From Longispora fulva (GTDB lineage: Bacteria > Actinomycetota > Actinomycetes > Mycobacteriales > Micromonosporaceae), in contig NZ_JADOUF010000001.1 in assembly GCF_015751905.1 (NCBI RefSeq), positions 8,431,501-8,495,500 of the forward strand: DNA of 64,000 nucleotides, given 5' to 3'. The position numbers and the translations under genes were made by a program. Of this stretch, positions 45,101 to 52,128 are shown piece by piece (the first letter of the stretch is position 1; every line of letters starts with the position of its first letter). The notes beneath the pieces were generated by a model. It was not told the DNA's origin, did not search any database, and saw only the letters and a list, made by a program, of their open reading frames with translations.

Positions 45101-46402
45101 TTAGCTCCGTTCGTCGTCGTCTACATCCCGAGCGCAGCGGAACCCGGCGAAGATCTGCCGCCGGATCGGGTAGTCCCAGTTGCGGAACGTGCCACGGCAG
45201 GCCGCGGCGTCCGTGCCGAAGGAGCCGCCGCGCAGCACCCGGTACTCCGGCCCGAAGAACACCTCCGAGTACTCCCGGTACGGGAACGCCCGGAAGCCCG
45301 GGTAGCCCGTGAACACCGAGGACGTCCACTCCCACACGTCGCCGACCAGCTGGTGCACGCCCAGCGGGGAGACCCCGGCCGGATACGCGCCCACCGGGGC
45401 GGGGGACAGGTGCCGCTGGCCCAGGTTGGCGTGCTCGACCGTCGGGTCGTCGTCGCCCCACGGGTACCGCCGGGACCTGCCGGTCGCCGGGTCCCACCGG
45501 GCCGCCTTCTCCCACTCCGCCTCGCTCGGCAGCCGCTTGCCGGCCCAGCGGGCGTACGCGTCCGCCTCGTACCAGCACACGTGCACCACGGGCTCGTCCG
45601 GGATCCGGGGCTCCGTGCGCCCGAACCGGGTGTACGTCCCGTCCGGACCCCAGTGCCCCGGCCCGGTCAGCCCGGCCGCGCGGACGTGCGCCCAGCCGTC
45701 GGGGGCCCACCAGCGCTCGTCGGTGTAGCCGCCGTCCCGGATGAACGCCTCATACTCGGCGTTGGTCACCGGGGCCGCGTCGATCCGGAACGCCGCCACG
45801 TGGACCCGGTGCGCCGGGCGCTCGTTGTCCAGCGCCCACGGCTCGAAGTCGGTGCCCATCGTGAACGGACCGGCCGGCACCAGCACCTCGCCGGACACCG
45901 GACGCCCGGGCGGCGGCGGGACGGCCGCCAGCACGGGGTCGCCGACCCGGAGCTGGTGGGTGGCGAGCATCGTCTCGTCGTGCTGCTGCTCGTGCTGCAC
46001 GACCATCCCGAACACGAACGCGTCGGTGACCAGCTCCCTGCCCTCCAGCGGGGCGGTGTCCAGCACGTCCAGCACGTGGTCGCGGACGTCGCGGACATAG
46101 CTCCGGGCGGCGGCGGGGCCGAGCAGGGGCAGGGCGGGGCGGTCGGCGCGGGGGTGTTTGAAGGCGTCGTACAGCTCGTCGAGGTCGGCCCGGACCGGCT
46201 CCCGCCCGCCAGCGTCCCGAACGAGCCAGATCTCCTCCTGGTTACCGATATGCGCGAGATCCCACACGAGGGGGGACATCAGTCGCGAATGTTGCCGCAC
46301 CAGATCGGCGTCGTCCACGGCGTCGGTCAGTAACAGGCTCCGCGACCGGGCCCGCTGCAACTCGCCAGCGACCCGGGCCCGAAGATCATCGGGGTCGGTC
46401 AA
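45101..46402 (-). CDS. egtB: Hercynine oxygenase EgtB
   Basis: The 433-residue enzyme joins an N-terminal DinB-like iron-binding domain to an FGE-sulfatase-like C-terminal domain. The iron-binding His triad is visible as WDLAHIGNQEE and QHEQQHDETM. The C-terminal domain contains LPSEAEWEKAARW, GDVWEWTSSVF and RVLRGGSF. It couples gamma-glutamylcysteine with hercynine using oxygen. The start is TTG at 46402, directly behind a GAGGAGGAG; the longer frame to 46477 overlaps the divergent promoter. egtA and egtE are not in the window. Confidence 0.95.
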   Translation of the reverse strand: MTDPDDLRARVAGELQRARSRSLLLTDAVDDADLVRQHSRLMSPLVWDLAHIGNQEEIWLVRDAGGREPVRADLDELYDAFKHPRADRPALPLLGPAAARSYVRDVRDHVLDVLDTAPLEGRELVTDAFVFGMVVQHEQQHDETMLATHQLRVGDPVLAAVPPPPGRPVSGEVLVPAGPFTMGTDFEPWALDNERPAHRVHVAAFRIDAAPVTNAEYEAFIRDGGYTDERWWAPDGWAHVRAAGLTGPGHWGPDGTYTRFGRTEPRIPDEPVVHVCWYEADAYARWAGKRLPSEAEWEKAARWDPATGRSRRYPWGDDDPTVEHANLGQRHLSPAPVGAYPAGVSPLGVHQLVGDVWEWTSSVFTGYPGFRAFPYREYSEVFFGPEYRVLRGGSFGTDAAACRGTFRNWDYPIRRQIFAGFRCARDVDDDERS

Positions 46403-46551
46403 ATCTCCTCCTCGCTTCCCCCATTCTTGCCCACCGAACCTACGGAAGACCAGGATCAGGTGACCGAATATCGACAATCAGGGGGTGCCGGGGCCCCGCG
46501 ACCCCGGAATCCGGGTGTACGGGCCTCAACGGACGCGGCTACGGTAGCCAC

Positions 46552-47439
46552 GTGCCCGAACTCATGATCAACAACAGTAGCCTGGCCTACGCCGTCCAGG
46601 GGGACGGGCCGGCGGTCCTGCTCCTGCACGCCGGGATCGCCGACCACCGGATGTGGGACGCCCTCGTCCCGGCGCTGGCCGGCCGGCGGACCGTGATCCG
46701 CCCCGACCTGCGCGGGTTCGGCGCCTCGGCCGCCCCGACGGAGCCGTTCGGGCACGTCGCCGACCTGGTGGCCCTCCTCGACCACCTCGGCGTCGGGAAG
46801 GCCGACGTGGTGGGCTGCTCGAACGGCGGCCGGATCGCGGTCAATCTCACCGCCGCCCGACCGGACCTGGTCACCTCGCTGACCCTGCTCGCCGCAGCCC
46901 CCGTCGCCGGCCTCGGCCCCTCTTCCCATGCCGGGTCCGTGCTGGGGAGCGGCTCTGCTTCCCCTGCCGCACCCGCGCCGGATGGCTCCGGAACGGGCCA
47001 CGACCAGGTGTCGGACCCCGTCCCCGCCGGGCACGTCTGGTCGGCCGAACTCCTCGCCTACTCGGCCGCCGAGGACGCGGCGCTGGAGGCGGGGGATATG
47101 GAAGAGGCCGTCCGGCTCAACGTCGACGTGTGGCTGCGCGGACCGCACCGGTCCGAGATGCCGGAGGCGCTGGCCGTGCTCGACGGGCCACTGAGGACCT
47201 CGCTGCGCCACCAGGCGGCCATGGACCGCTACGTCCTCGGCGCGCCGGCCCCCGACCTGGCCGCGATCGACGTGCCCACCGTCGTGGGGTACGGCGACCG
47301 CGACGTGGCCGACTTCGAGGCCATCGCCCGCCGCTACGCCGCCCGGATCCCGGGCGCGCGCCTCGTCGCCTTCCCCGGGGCCGGGCACCTGATCCCGGTC
47401 GAGCAGCCCGCCGAGGTGCTGGCCGCGCTGCCGTTCTAG
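46552..47439 (+). CDS. Alpha/beta hydrolase with low-complexity insertion
   Basis: The 295-residue enzyme has the fold's catalytic set: nucleophile Ser in VVGCSNGGRIAV, Asp in GYGDRDVADF and His in GAGHLIPVEQP, with oxyanion region LLLHAGIADHRMWD. A Gly/Ser/Pro-rich stretch of about 35 residues (around LGSGSASPAAPAPDGSG) interrupts the fold where the lid normally begins. This is unusual and may be disordered. The start is GTG. It diverges from the egt operon. The substrate is unknown. Confidence 0.85.
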   Translation: MPELMINNSSLAYAVQGDGPAVLLLHAGIADHRMWDALVPALAGRRTVIRPDLRGFGASAAPTEPFGHVADLVALLDHLGVGKADVVGCSNGGRIAVNLTAARPDLVTSLTLLAAAPVAGLGPSSHAGSVLGSGSASPAAPAPDGSGTGHDQVSDPVPAGHVWSAELLAYSAAEDAALEAGDMEEAVRLNVDVWLRGPHRSEMPEALAVLDGPLRTSLRHQAAMDRYVLGAPAPDLAAIDVPTVVGYGDRDVADFEAIARRYAARIPGARLVAFPGAGHLIPVEQPAEVLAALPF

Positions 47440-47502
47440 CCGCAGGCCCGGGCCCGCCACCCTCGCGGGCCGAAGCCTCGAGGCGCCCATCGCGGGCCCC
47501 AG

Positions 47503-47531
47503 TGCCCCGGCGGCCGATGCGCGCCGGGGCA
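47503..47531. terminator. Convergent hairpin terminator
   Basis: TGCCCCGGC (47503-47511) pairs with GCCGGGGCA (47523-47531) across 11 bases, in the 129-bp gap between the hydrolase and the convergent small membrane protein. It can serve both strands. Confidence 0.65.
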
Positions 47532-47568
47532 GGGACCGCCGTAGCCGTGTGATGGGGTCGATCTTCGG

Positions 47569-47748
47569 TCAGCGTCGGCGGAACCGGCGGGACCAGCCTC
47601 CGGTCGCGGATCCGGCCGCGAAGTTGAGGGCGAGGAAGAACAGTCCGGCCGTGGTGAGCGTCGTCGCGTCGATCAGCCCCGGGTCGATGCCCGCGAGCTG
47701 GAACAGCAGTGCCAGGCCGAACGAGACCGCGGCGATGATGGCGAACAT
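47569..47748 (-). CDS. Small two-helix membrane protein (59 aa)
   Basis: An ATG at 47748 has AGGAGG upstream. The product begins MFAIIAAVSFGLALLFQLAG, has a second helix TLTTAGLFFLALNFAAG and a basic C-terminus (GWSRRFRRR). Small proteins of this type are widespread in actinomycetes as conserved hypotheticals. It is divergent from the first gene of the injection-system region, sharing a 134-bp control region with it. Confidence 0.68.
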   Translation of the reverse strand: MFAIIAAVSFGLALLFQLAGIDPGLIDATTLTTAGLFFLALNFAAGSATGGWSRRFRRR

Positions 47749-47882
47749 AGTGCCTCCTGTCGATGAGTGCTCCTCTGTGTGCCCAGGCCTGTCCGGTTCC
47801 AAACCTCGGACTGCCCCAAAGGGCCACTGGGACTGCCCCCGGTGCCCTGTGGCGGATCGGGGTGCCGGCGGGATGGTGAGGT

Positions 47883-49457
47883 GTGGCCCTCCTGTGTCGA
47901 CAGTGCGGTCAGGCGAACCCTGACGGTGCGGAGTTCTGTGCGGCCCCCTCGTGCGGGGCCTACCTGCGCTGGGACGGTCCGGCCGTGCAGCAGCCGACCA
48001 CGTCCGTGCCCGCCACCCCGCAGGCCGACAGGGCCGGCGCCTCGCTGGTGCTCGCCGACCGGCACGCCGCCGTCGAACCGGGCGAGACGGCCACCGTCGC
48101 GCTCAGCGTCCACAACGGCGGGACCAGGGTCGAGCAGTTCACCCTCGTCGTCCTCGGCCCGGCCGCCGCCTGGGCCACGGTCGAGCCGGCCACCCTGTCG
48201 GTGTATCCGGGCGACCGCGCCGAGGCGACCGTGCGCTTCGCCCCGCCCCGTACCTCCGCGAGCCCCGCCGGCCGGGCGGGTTTCCGGGTCCAGGCCGCCT
48301 CGACGGTGCACCCGGGCCTGGTCGCCGGCTCCGACGGCACCCTCGACGTGGGCGTGTTCCGCGAACTCGGCGCGGTCCTCGTGCCCCAGAACACGTCCGG
48401 CCGGGGCCGCACCCGGCACCGCCTGGAGCTGAGCAACTCCGGCAACGTGGTCGAACCGGTCCGGATCACGGCCAGCGACCCCGACGGCCGGCTCCGGTTC
48501 GGCCTGCCGGCCGGGGAGGTGCCGGTCCCGCCCGGCGGCACGGCCGTCCCGGTCACGGTCACCGCGCCCTGGCGGTTCGTGGGCGCGCCCCGGCCGCACC
48601 GGTTCACGGTGCAGGTCACGCCCCGGCCGTCCGCGCAGCCCGTGCGGCTCGACGGCGGTCGGGAGGCCGTGGCCCTGTTCACCCGGTGGGTGCCGATCCT
48701 CGCCGGGGTCCTCGTCCTGCTCGCCGGGATCGGCTTCGGCGCCGCCAAGGTGGCGCCCCTGCTGACCAGCGCGAGCCCGACCCCGACCCCGGCCACAGTC
48801 GCGACGGCGGCGAGCCCCGTGCCGAGTGTGTCGCCGCCGTCGCCCACCCCGTCGGCGTCCGCGTCGCCCAGCAGGTCGCCGTCGCCCAGCCCGAGCCCGA
48901 CGCCGTCGGCCGGGCCGGCGGACGCCTGCCGCACCGGGTTCGTGTGGCGGGAGGCGTTCCCCGTCGACCACGTGTGCGTGCAGCCCGGGGTGCACAGCCA
49001 GGTGCTCGCCGACAACGGGGCGGCCTCCTCCCGGTGGACCAGCGGGGCCTACGGCTCCCGGACCTGCGTCAACGGGTACGTCTGGCGCGAGGCCACCCCC
49101 ACCGACCTGGTGTGCGTGACGTCGGCGACGCGTACCCAGACGGCGGACGACAACGCGCAGGCCACCTCGCGGCTCCTGACCGCGCCGAGGAACTGCCGGT
49201 CCGGGTACGTCTGGCGCGAGGCCTTCCCCGGCGACTACGTCTGCGTCACCCCGACGACCCGCACCCAGGCCGGCCAGGACAACGCCCAGGCCACCGCGCG
49301 TCGCGAACCCAACGGCGGCGCGTCCGGGGTGGACACCTGCAGGTCAGGCTACGTCTGGCGGGGCGCCCGCGACGCCGACCACGTGTGCGTCACCCCGACG
49401 ACCCGCACCCAGACGGCCGCCGACAACGCCGCCGCCGCGTCCCGGGTCACTCCCTGA
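47883..49457 (+). CDS. Zinc-ribbon, Ig-like, single-pass membrane protein with four C-terminal repeats
   Basis: The 524-residue product starts with a zinc ribbon (CRQCGQANPDGAEFCAAPSC, Cys 5, 8, 19, 24) and a linker. An Ig-like beta region spans ~45-260, and a membrane helix at ~270-292 (VPILAGVLVLLAGIGFGAAK) leads to a Pro/Ser/Thr-rich stalk. Four repeats of 41-48 residues begin near 349, 393, 436 and 484 with the frame C-x-x-G-[FY]-V-W-R-[EG]-A...D-x-V-C-V...R-x-Q...DN-A. With the ribbon inside, the repeats face outside. It sits 115 bp before the sheath gene and shares its N-terminal ribbon type with the protein at the other end of the cluster, suggesting an anchoring or sensing role in the injection system. 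Confidence 0.72.
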   Translation: MALLCRQCGQANPDGAEFCAAPSCGAYLRWDGPAVQQPTTSVPATPQADRAGASLVLADRHAAVEPGETATVALSVHNGGTRVEQFTLVVLGPAAAWATVEPATLSVYPGDRAEATVRFAPPRTSASPAGRAGFRVQAASTVHPGLVAGSDGTLDVGVFRELGAVLVPQNTSGRGRTRHRLELSNSGNVVEPVRITASDPDGRLRFGLPAGEVPVPPGGTAVPVTVTAPWRFVGAPRPHRFTVQVTPRPSAQPVRLDGGREAVALFTRWVPILAGVLVLLAGIGFGAAKVAPLLTSASPTPTPATVATAASPVPSVSPPSPTPSASASPSRSPSPSPSPTPSAGPADACRTGFVWREAFPVDHVCVQPGVHSQVLADNGAASSRWTSGAYGSRTCVNGYVWREATPTDLVCVTSATRTQTADDNAQATSRLLTAPRNCRSGYVWREAFPGDYVCVTPTTRTQAGQDNAQATARREPNGGASGVDTCRSGYVWRGARDADHVCVTPTTRTQTAADNAAAASRVTP

Positions 49458-49465
49458 TCGCCGGG

Positions 49466-49479
49466 TGCCCGATCGGGCA
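49466..49479 (+). terminator. Short palindrome between zinc-ribbon gene and sheath gene
   Basis: TGCCCGATCGGGCA is a perfect 14-bp palindrome eight bases after the stop. It could be a weak terminator or part of the control region of the sheath operon, which runs to 49572. Confidence 0.35.
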
Positions 49480-49572
49480 GGGACGACTACCCCCACGACG
49501 GGACCAGCTGCCCGTTTCGGGCCGAGGGCGCCCGGAACAAGATCTTAGTTACGTGTCGACAAGGAGGACCGG

Positions 49573-51102
49573 ATGCCCACCTACCAATCCCCCGGCGTGT
49601 ACGTCGAGGAGGTCGAAGCCGGTTCGCGGCCCATTGAGGGCGTGGGCACCGCCGTGGCCGCCTTCGTCGGCTTCGCTGCCGCCGGCCCGTACAACACGCC
49701 GACCCTGGTGTCGAACTGGAGCCAGTACACGAAGGCGTTCGGCGAGTTCGCCGAGGGCTGCTACCTGCCCCAGGCCGTGTACGGCTACTTCCTCAACGGC
49801 GGCGGCAACTGCTACATCGTCCGGGTGGGCGGCCAGCGCGCCGACGAGGAGACCGCGGCCCTGCCGGCCGGTCCGCAGGCCGTGCTCGGCTCGTACCGGG
49901 TCGCGGCGCGGGAGCCGGGCGCCCGGGGCCTGGTCGTGGAGATCACCGGCCCGACGGGCGAGAACCCGCCGGACGACCGGTTCACCCTGGTCGTGAAGCA
50001 GGACGGCAAGGCGGCCGAGACCTTCGAGAACGTGACCACCCGCAAGGGCCGCGACAACGTGGTGACCCGGGTGAAGGACGGCTCCCGCCTGATCACCCTC
50101 ACCGAGCAGCAGTCCGCCGGCGCCCCGACCCGCCCGGACCTCGGCGCCGTGGCGCTCAGCGCGCCGCCGTCCCCGCCGGCCGTGCCCGCCCGGGTCGTCG
50201 CCGACGTGTACGTGGGCGACGTCTCCGACCGCACCGGCTTCGGCGGACTGGAGACCGTGGACGAGGTGACCATGGTCGCGGTGCCCGACCTGATGAGCGC
50301 GTTGCAGGCCGGGGCGATCGACGGCGAGACCGTCAAGGCCGTGCAGTTGGCCATGATCGCGCACTGCGAGCTGATGGGCGACCGGATGGCCATCCTCGAC
50401 GCCCCGCCCGGGCTGAACCCGCAGCAGGTCCGCGACTGGCGGATGAACGACGCCGGCTACGACTCCAAGTACGCGGCCCTGTACTACCCGTGGATCAAGG
50501 TCTTCGACCCGGCGACCGGTGGCAACAACTTCATCCCGCCCAGCGGGCACATGGCCGGGGTGTGGGCCCGCAACGACTCGACCCGGGGCGTGCACAAGGC
50601 GCCGGCCAACGAGGTGGTGCGCGGCGCGGTGGCGTTGCAGACCCAGCTGACGAAGACCGAGCAGGAACTCCTCAACCCGATCGGGATCAACTGCGTGCGG
50701 GCGTTCTCCGGCCGGGGGATCCGGGTCTGGGGCGCGCGGACGCTGTCGAGCGACCCGGCGTGGAAGTACCTCAACGTGCGGCGGCTCTTCAACTACCTCG
50801 AAGAGTCCATCATGAACGGCACCCAGTGGGTGGTGTTCGAGCCCAACGACGACGCGCTGTGGGCCAGGATCCGGCGCACGGTCGCCTCCTTCCTGGTGAT
50901 GGAGTGGCGCAAGGGCGCGCTGTTCGGCCTCACCCCCGACGAGGCCTACTTCGTCCGCTGCGACCGGGAGACCAACCCCGCCGAGGGCATCGACCTCGGC
51001 CAGGTGGTCTGCGAGATCGGGGTGGCACCCGTGAAACCCGCCGAGTTCGTCATCTTCCGGCTGTCGCAGTTCTCCGGCGGCACCAGCCTGGTCAACGAGT
51101 AG
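49573..51102 (+). CDS. Contractile injection system sheath protein
   Basis: The 509-residue protein opens MPTYQSPGVYVEEVEAGSRP, the hallmark of phage and eCIS tail sheath proteins. It has the conserved core ending in INCVRAFSGRGIRVWGARTL and WKYLNVRRLFNYLEESIMNG. The sheath wraps the inner tube and contracts to drive it outward. AAGGAGGACCGG gives a strong ribosome site, and it is the first structural gene of an almost overlapping series. Only one sheath gene is seen, as in actinomycete systems, versus three in the antifeeding prophage. Confidence 0.96.
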   Translation: MPTYQSPGVYVEEVEAGSRPIEGVGTAVAAFVGFAAAGPYNTPTLVSNWSQYTKAFGEFAEGCYLPQAVYGYFLNGGGNCYIVRVGGQRADEETAALPAGPQAVLGSYRVAAREPGARGLVVEITGPTGENPPDDRFTLVVKQDGKAAETFENVTTRKGRDNVVTRVKDGSRLITLTEQQSAGAPTRPDLGAVALSAPPSPPAVPARVVADVYVGDVSDRTGFGGLETVDEVTMVAVPDLMSALQAGAIDGETVKAVQLAMIAHCELMGDRMAILDAPPGLNPQQVRDWRMNDAGYDSKYAALYYPWIKVFDPATGGNNFIPPSGHMAGVWARNDSTRGVHKAPANEVVRGAVALQTQLTKTEQELLNPIGINCVRAFSGRGIRVWGARTLSSDPAWKYLNVRRLFNYLEESIMNGTQWVVFEPNDDALWARIRRTVASFLVMEWRKGALFGLTPDEAYFVRCDRETNPAEGIDLGQVVCEIGVAPVKPAEFVIFRLSQFSGGTSLVNE

Positions 51103-51119
51103 CAGAGAGGTAGACGCAC

Positions 51120-51563
51120 ATGGCGCTCCCCGATCTGGACGGTGCGGTCGGCCACTCCTTCGGGCTGGAGGTCGACGGCGTGATGATCACGCAGATCAAC
51201 GAGGTCAGCGGTCTGAAGTTCGAGCAGGACGTGATCGAGCTGAAGACGAACACGAAAGACGGCAAGTTCATGATCAAGAAGTTGCCGGGGCGGATCAAGG
51301 CTGGCGAGGTCACCTTCGTCCGGAGCCTGACCGCCAGCAACAGCTTCGAGAAGTGGATGAAGGACTCGCGGCTCGGCAAGATGGCCGACGCCCGCAAGAC
51401 GGCCGCCGTGATCATCTTCGACTACGAGCAGCAGGCCATCAAGCGCTACATCCTGCACGGGGCCTGGCTCAAGAGCCTGGAGATCGGCTCCCTGAAGGCC
51501 GGCGACACCAGCGTCCTCACCGAGAAGGCCGTCGTCACCTACGAGGAGATGGTCATCGAATGA
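51120..51563 (+). CDS. Tail tube protein (main)
   Basis: The 147-residue T4 gp19-like tube protein reads MALPDLDGAVGHSFGLEVDG, with ITQINEVSGLKFEQDVIELK and KKLPGRIKAGEVTFVRSL. These beta-strands build hexameric rings stacked inside the sheath. It lies 17 bp after the sheath gene, and its stop overlaps the start of the next gene. Directly following the sheath gene implies that this is the main tube subunit, while the copy at 55198 is probably the baseplate-proximal starter. Confidence 0.94.
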   Translation: MALPDLDGAVGHSFGLEVDGVMITQINEVSGLKFEQDVIELKTNTKDGKFMIKKLPGRIKAGEVTFVRSLTASNSFEKWMKDSRLGKMADARKTAAVIIFDYEQQAIKRYILHGAWLKSLEIGSLKAGDTSVLTEKAVVTYEEMVIE

Positions 51564-51973
51564 GGCGCACCGCCCCGGTGCCGGCCGAGACCCCGGAGCG
51601 GCTGCGGACCGAGTTCGCGTTCGAACTTCCCCGGGGGTACGTCGACCCCGCAGGCACCCTGCACAAGTCGGGCGTCATGCGGCTGGCCACGGCACGCGAC
51701 GAGCTCGTCCCGCTGCGCGACGACCGGGTCCGGGAGAACCCGGCCTACCTCACCGTGGTGCTGCTCGCCCGGGTCATCACCGAACTGGGCGACATCACCG
51801 ACGTGCACGCCGGCGTGGTGGAGGACCTGTTCGCGGCGGACCTGGCGTTCCTGCAGGAGCTGTACCGGCGGATCAACAGCGAGGGGCACACCCGGGCCGG
51901 GGTGGCCTGCCCCTCCTGCGGGCACGCCTTCACCGTCGACATGGCGGGCGGTGGCCGCCCGGGGGAATCGTGA
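51560..51973 (+). CDS. eCIS assembly protein with CxxC motif
   Basis: The 137-residue protein starts by ATGA overlap with the tube gene. It contains TPERLRTEFAFELPRGYVDP, GVMRLATARDELVPLRD and a C-terminal CPSCGHAFTVDMAGG that could be half a zinc site. Proteins of this type sit after the tube gene in many actinomycete injection-system operons. A chaperone-like or tube-connector role is likely by position but unproven. It overlaps the next very small ORF by GTGA. Confidence 0.75.
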   Translation: MRRTAPVPAETPERLRTEFAFELPRGYVDPAGTLHKSGVMRLATARDELVPLRDDRVRENPAYLTVVLLARVITELGDITDVHAGVVEDLFAADLAFLQELYRRINSEGHTRAGVACPSCGHAFTVDMAGGGRPGES

Positions 51974-52128
51974 CGTACGCGACCGACCGGCTGCACGAGG
52001 AGATCGCGTACGTGGCCTACCACTTCCACTGGGCGCTCGACGACATCCTCGACCTGGAGCACGTCGACCGGCTGCGGTACACGAATGAGATCGCGAAGAT
52101 CAACACACGGATGAGGGGACCGGGCTGA
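51970..52128 (+). CDS. Small conserved eCIS protein (52 aa, DUF6760-like)
   Basis: A GTG overlapping the previous stop opens a 52-residue ORF that ends in an ATG overlap with the next gene. It reads MTYATDRLHEEIAYVAYHFH, with DDILDLEHVDRLRYTNEIA. From memory this matches the DUF6760 family of actinomycete tail clusters. The helical, charged sequence suggests a small structural or chaperone partner. It is too short for default gene calling and would often be missed. Confidence 0.75.
   Translation: MTYATDRLHEEIAYVAYHFHWALDDILDLEHVDRLRYTNEIAKINTRMRGPG

Noticed and set aside
49466-49572. tRNA or attachment site before the injection system
   Set aside because: No cloverleaf, CCA-like end or repeat pair with the other boundary; only a short palindrome and a ribosome site are seen.
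51940-51985. Programmed -1 frameshift between the 137-residue protein and the 52-residue ORF, as in phage G/GT tail chaperones
   Set aside because: The downstream ORF is in the -1 frame and there is a run of five G, but no canonical X-XXY-YYZ heptamer fits the reading frame, and the GTGA overlap explains the arrangement.
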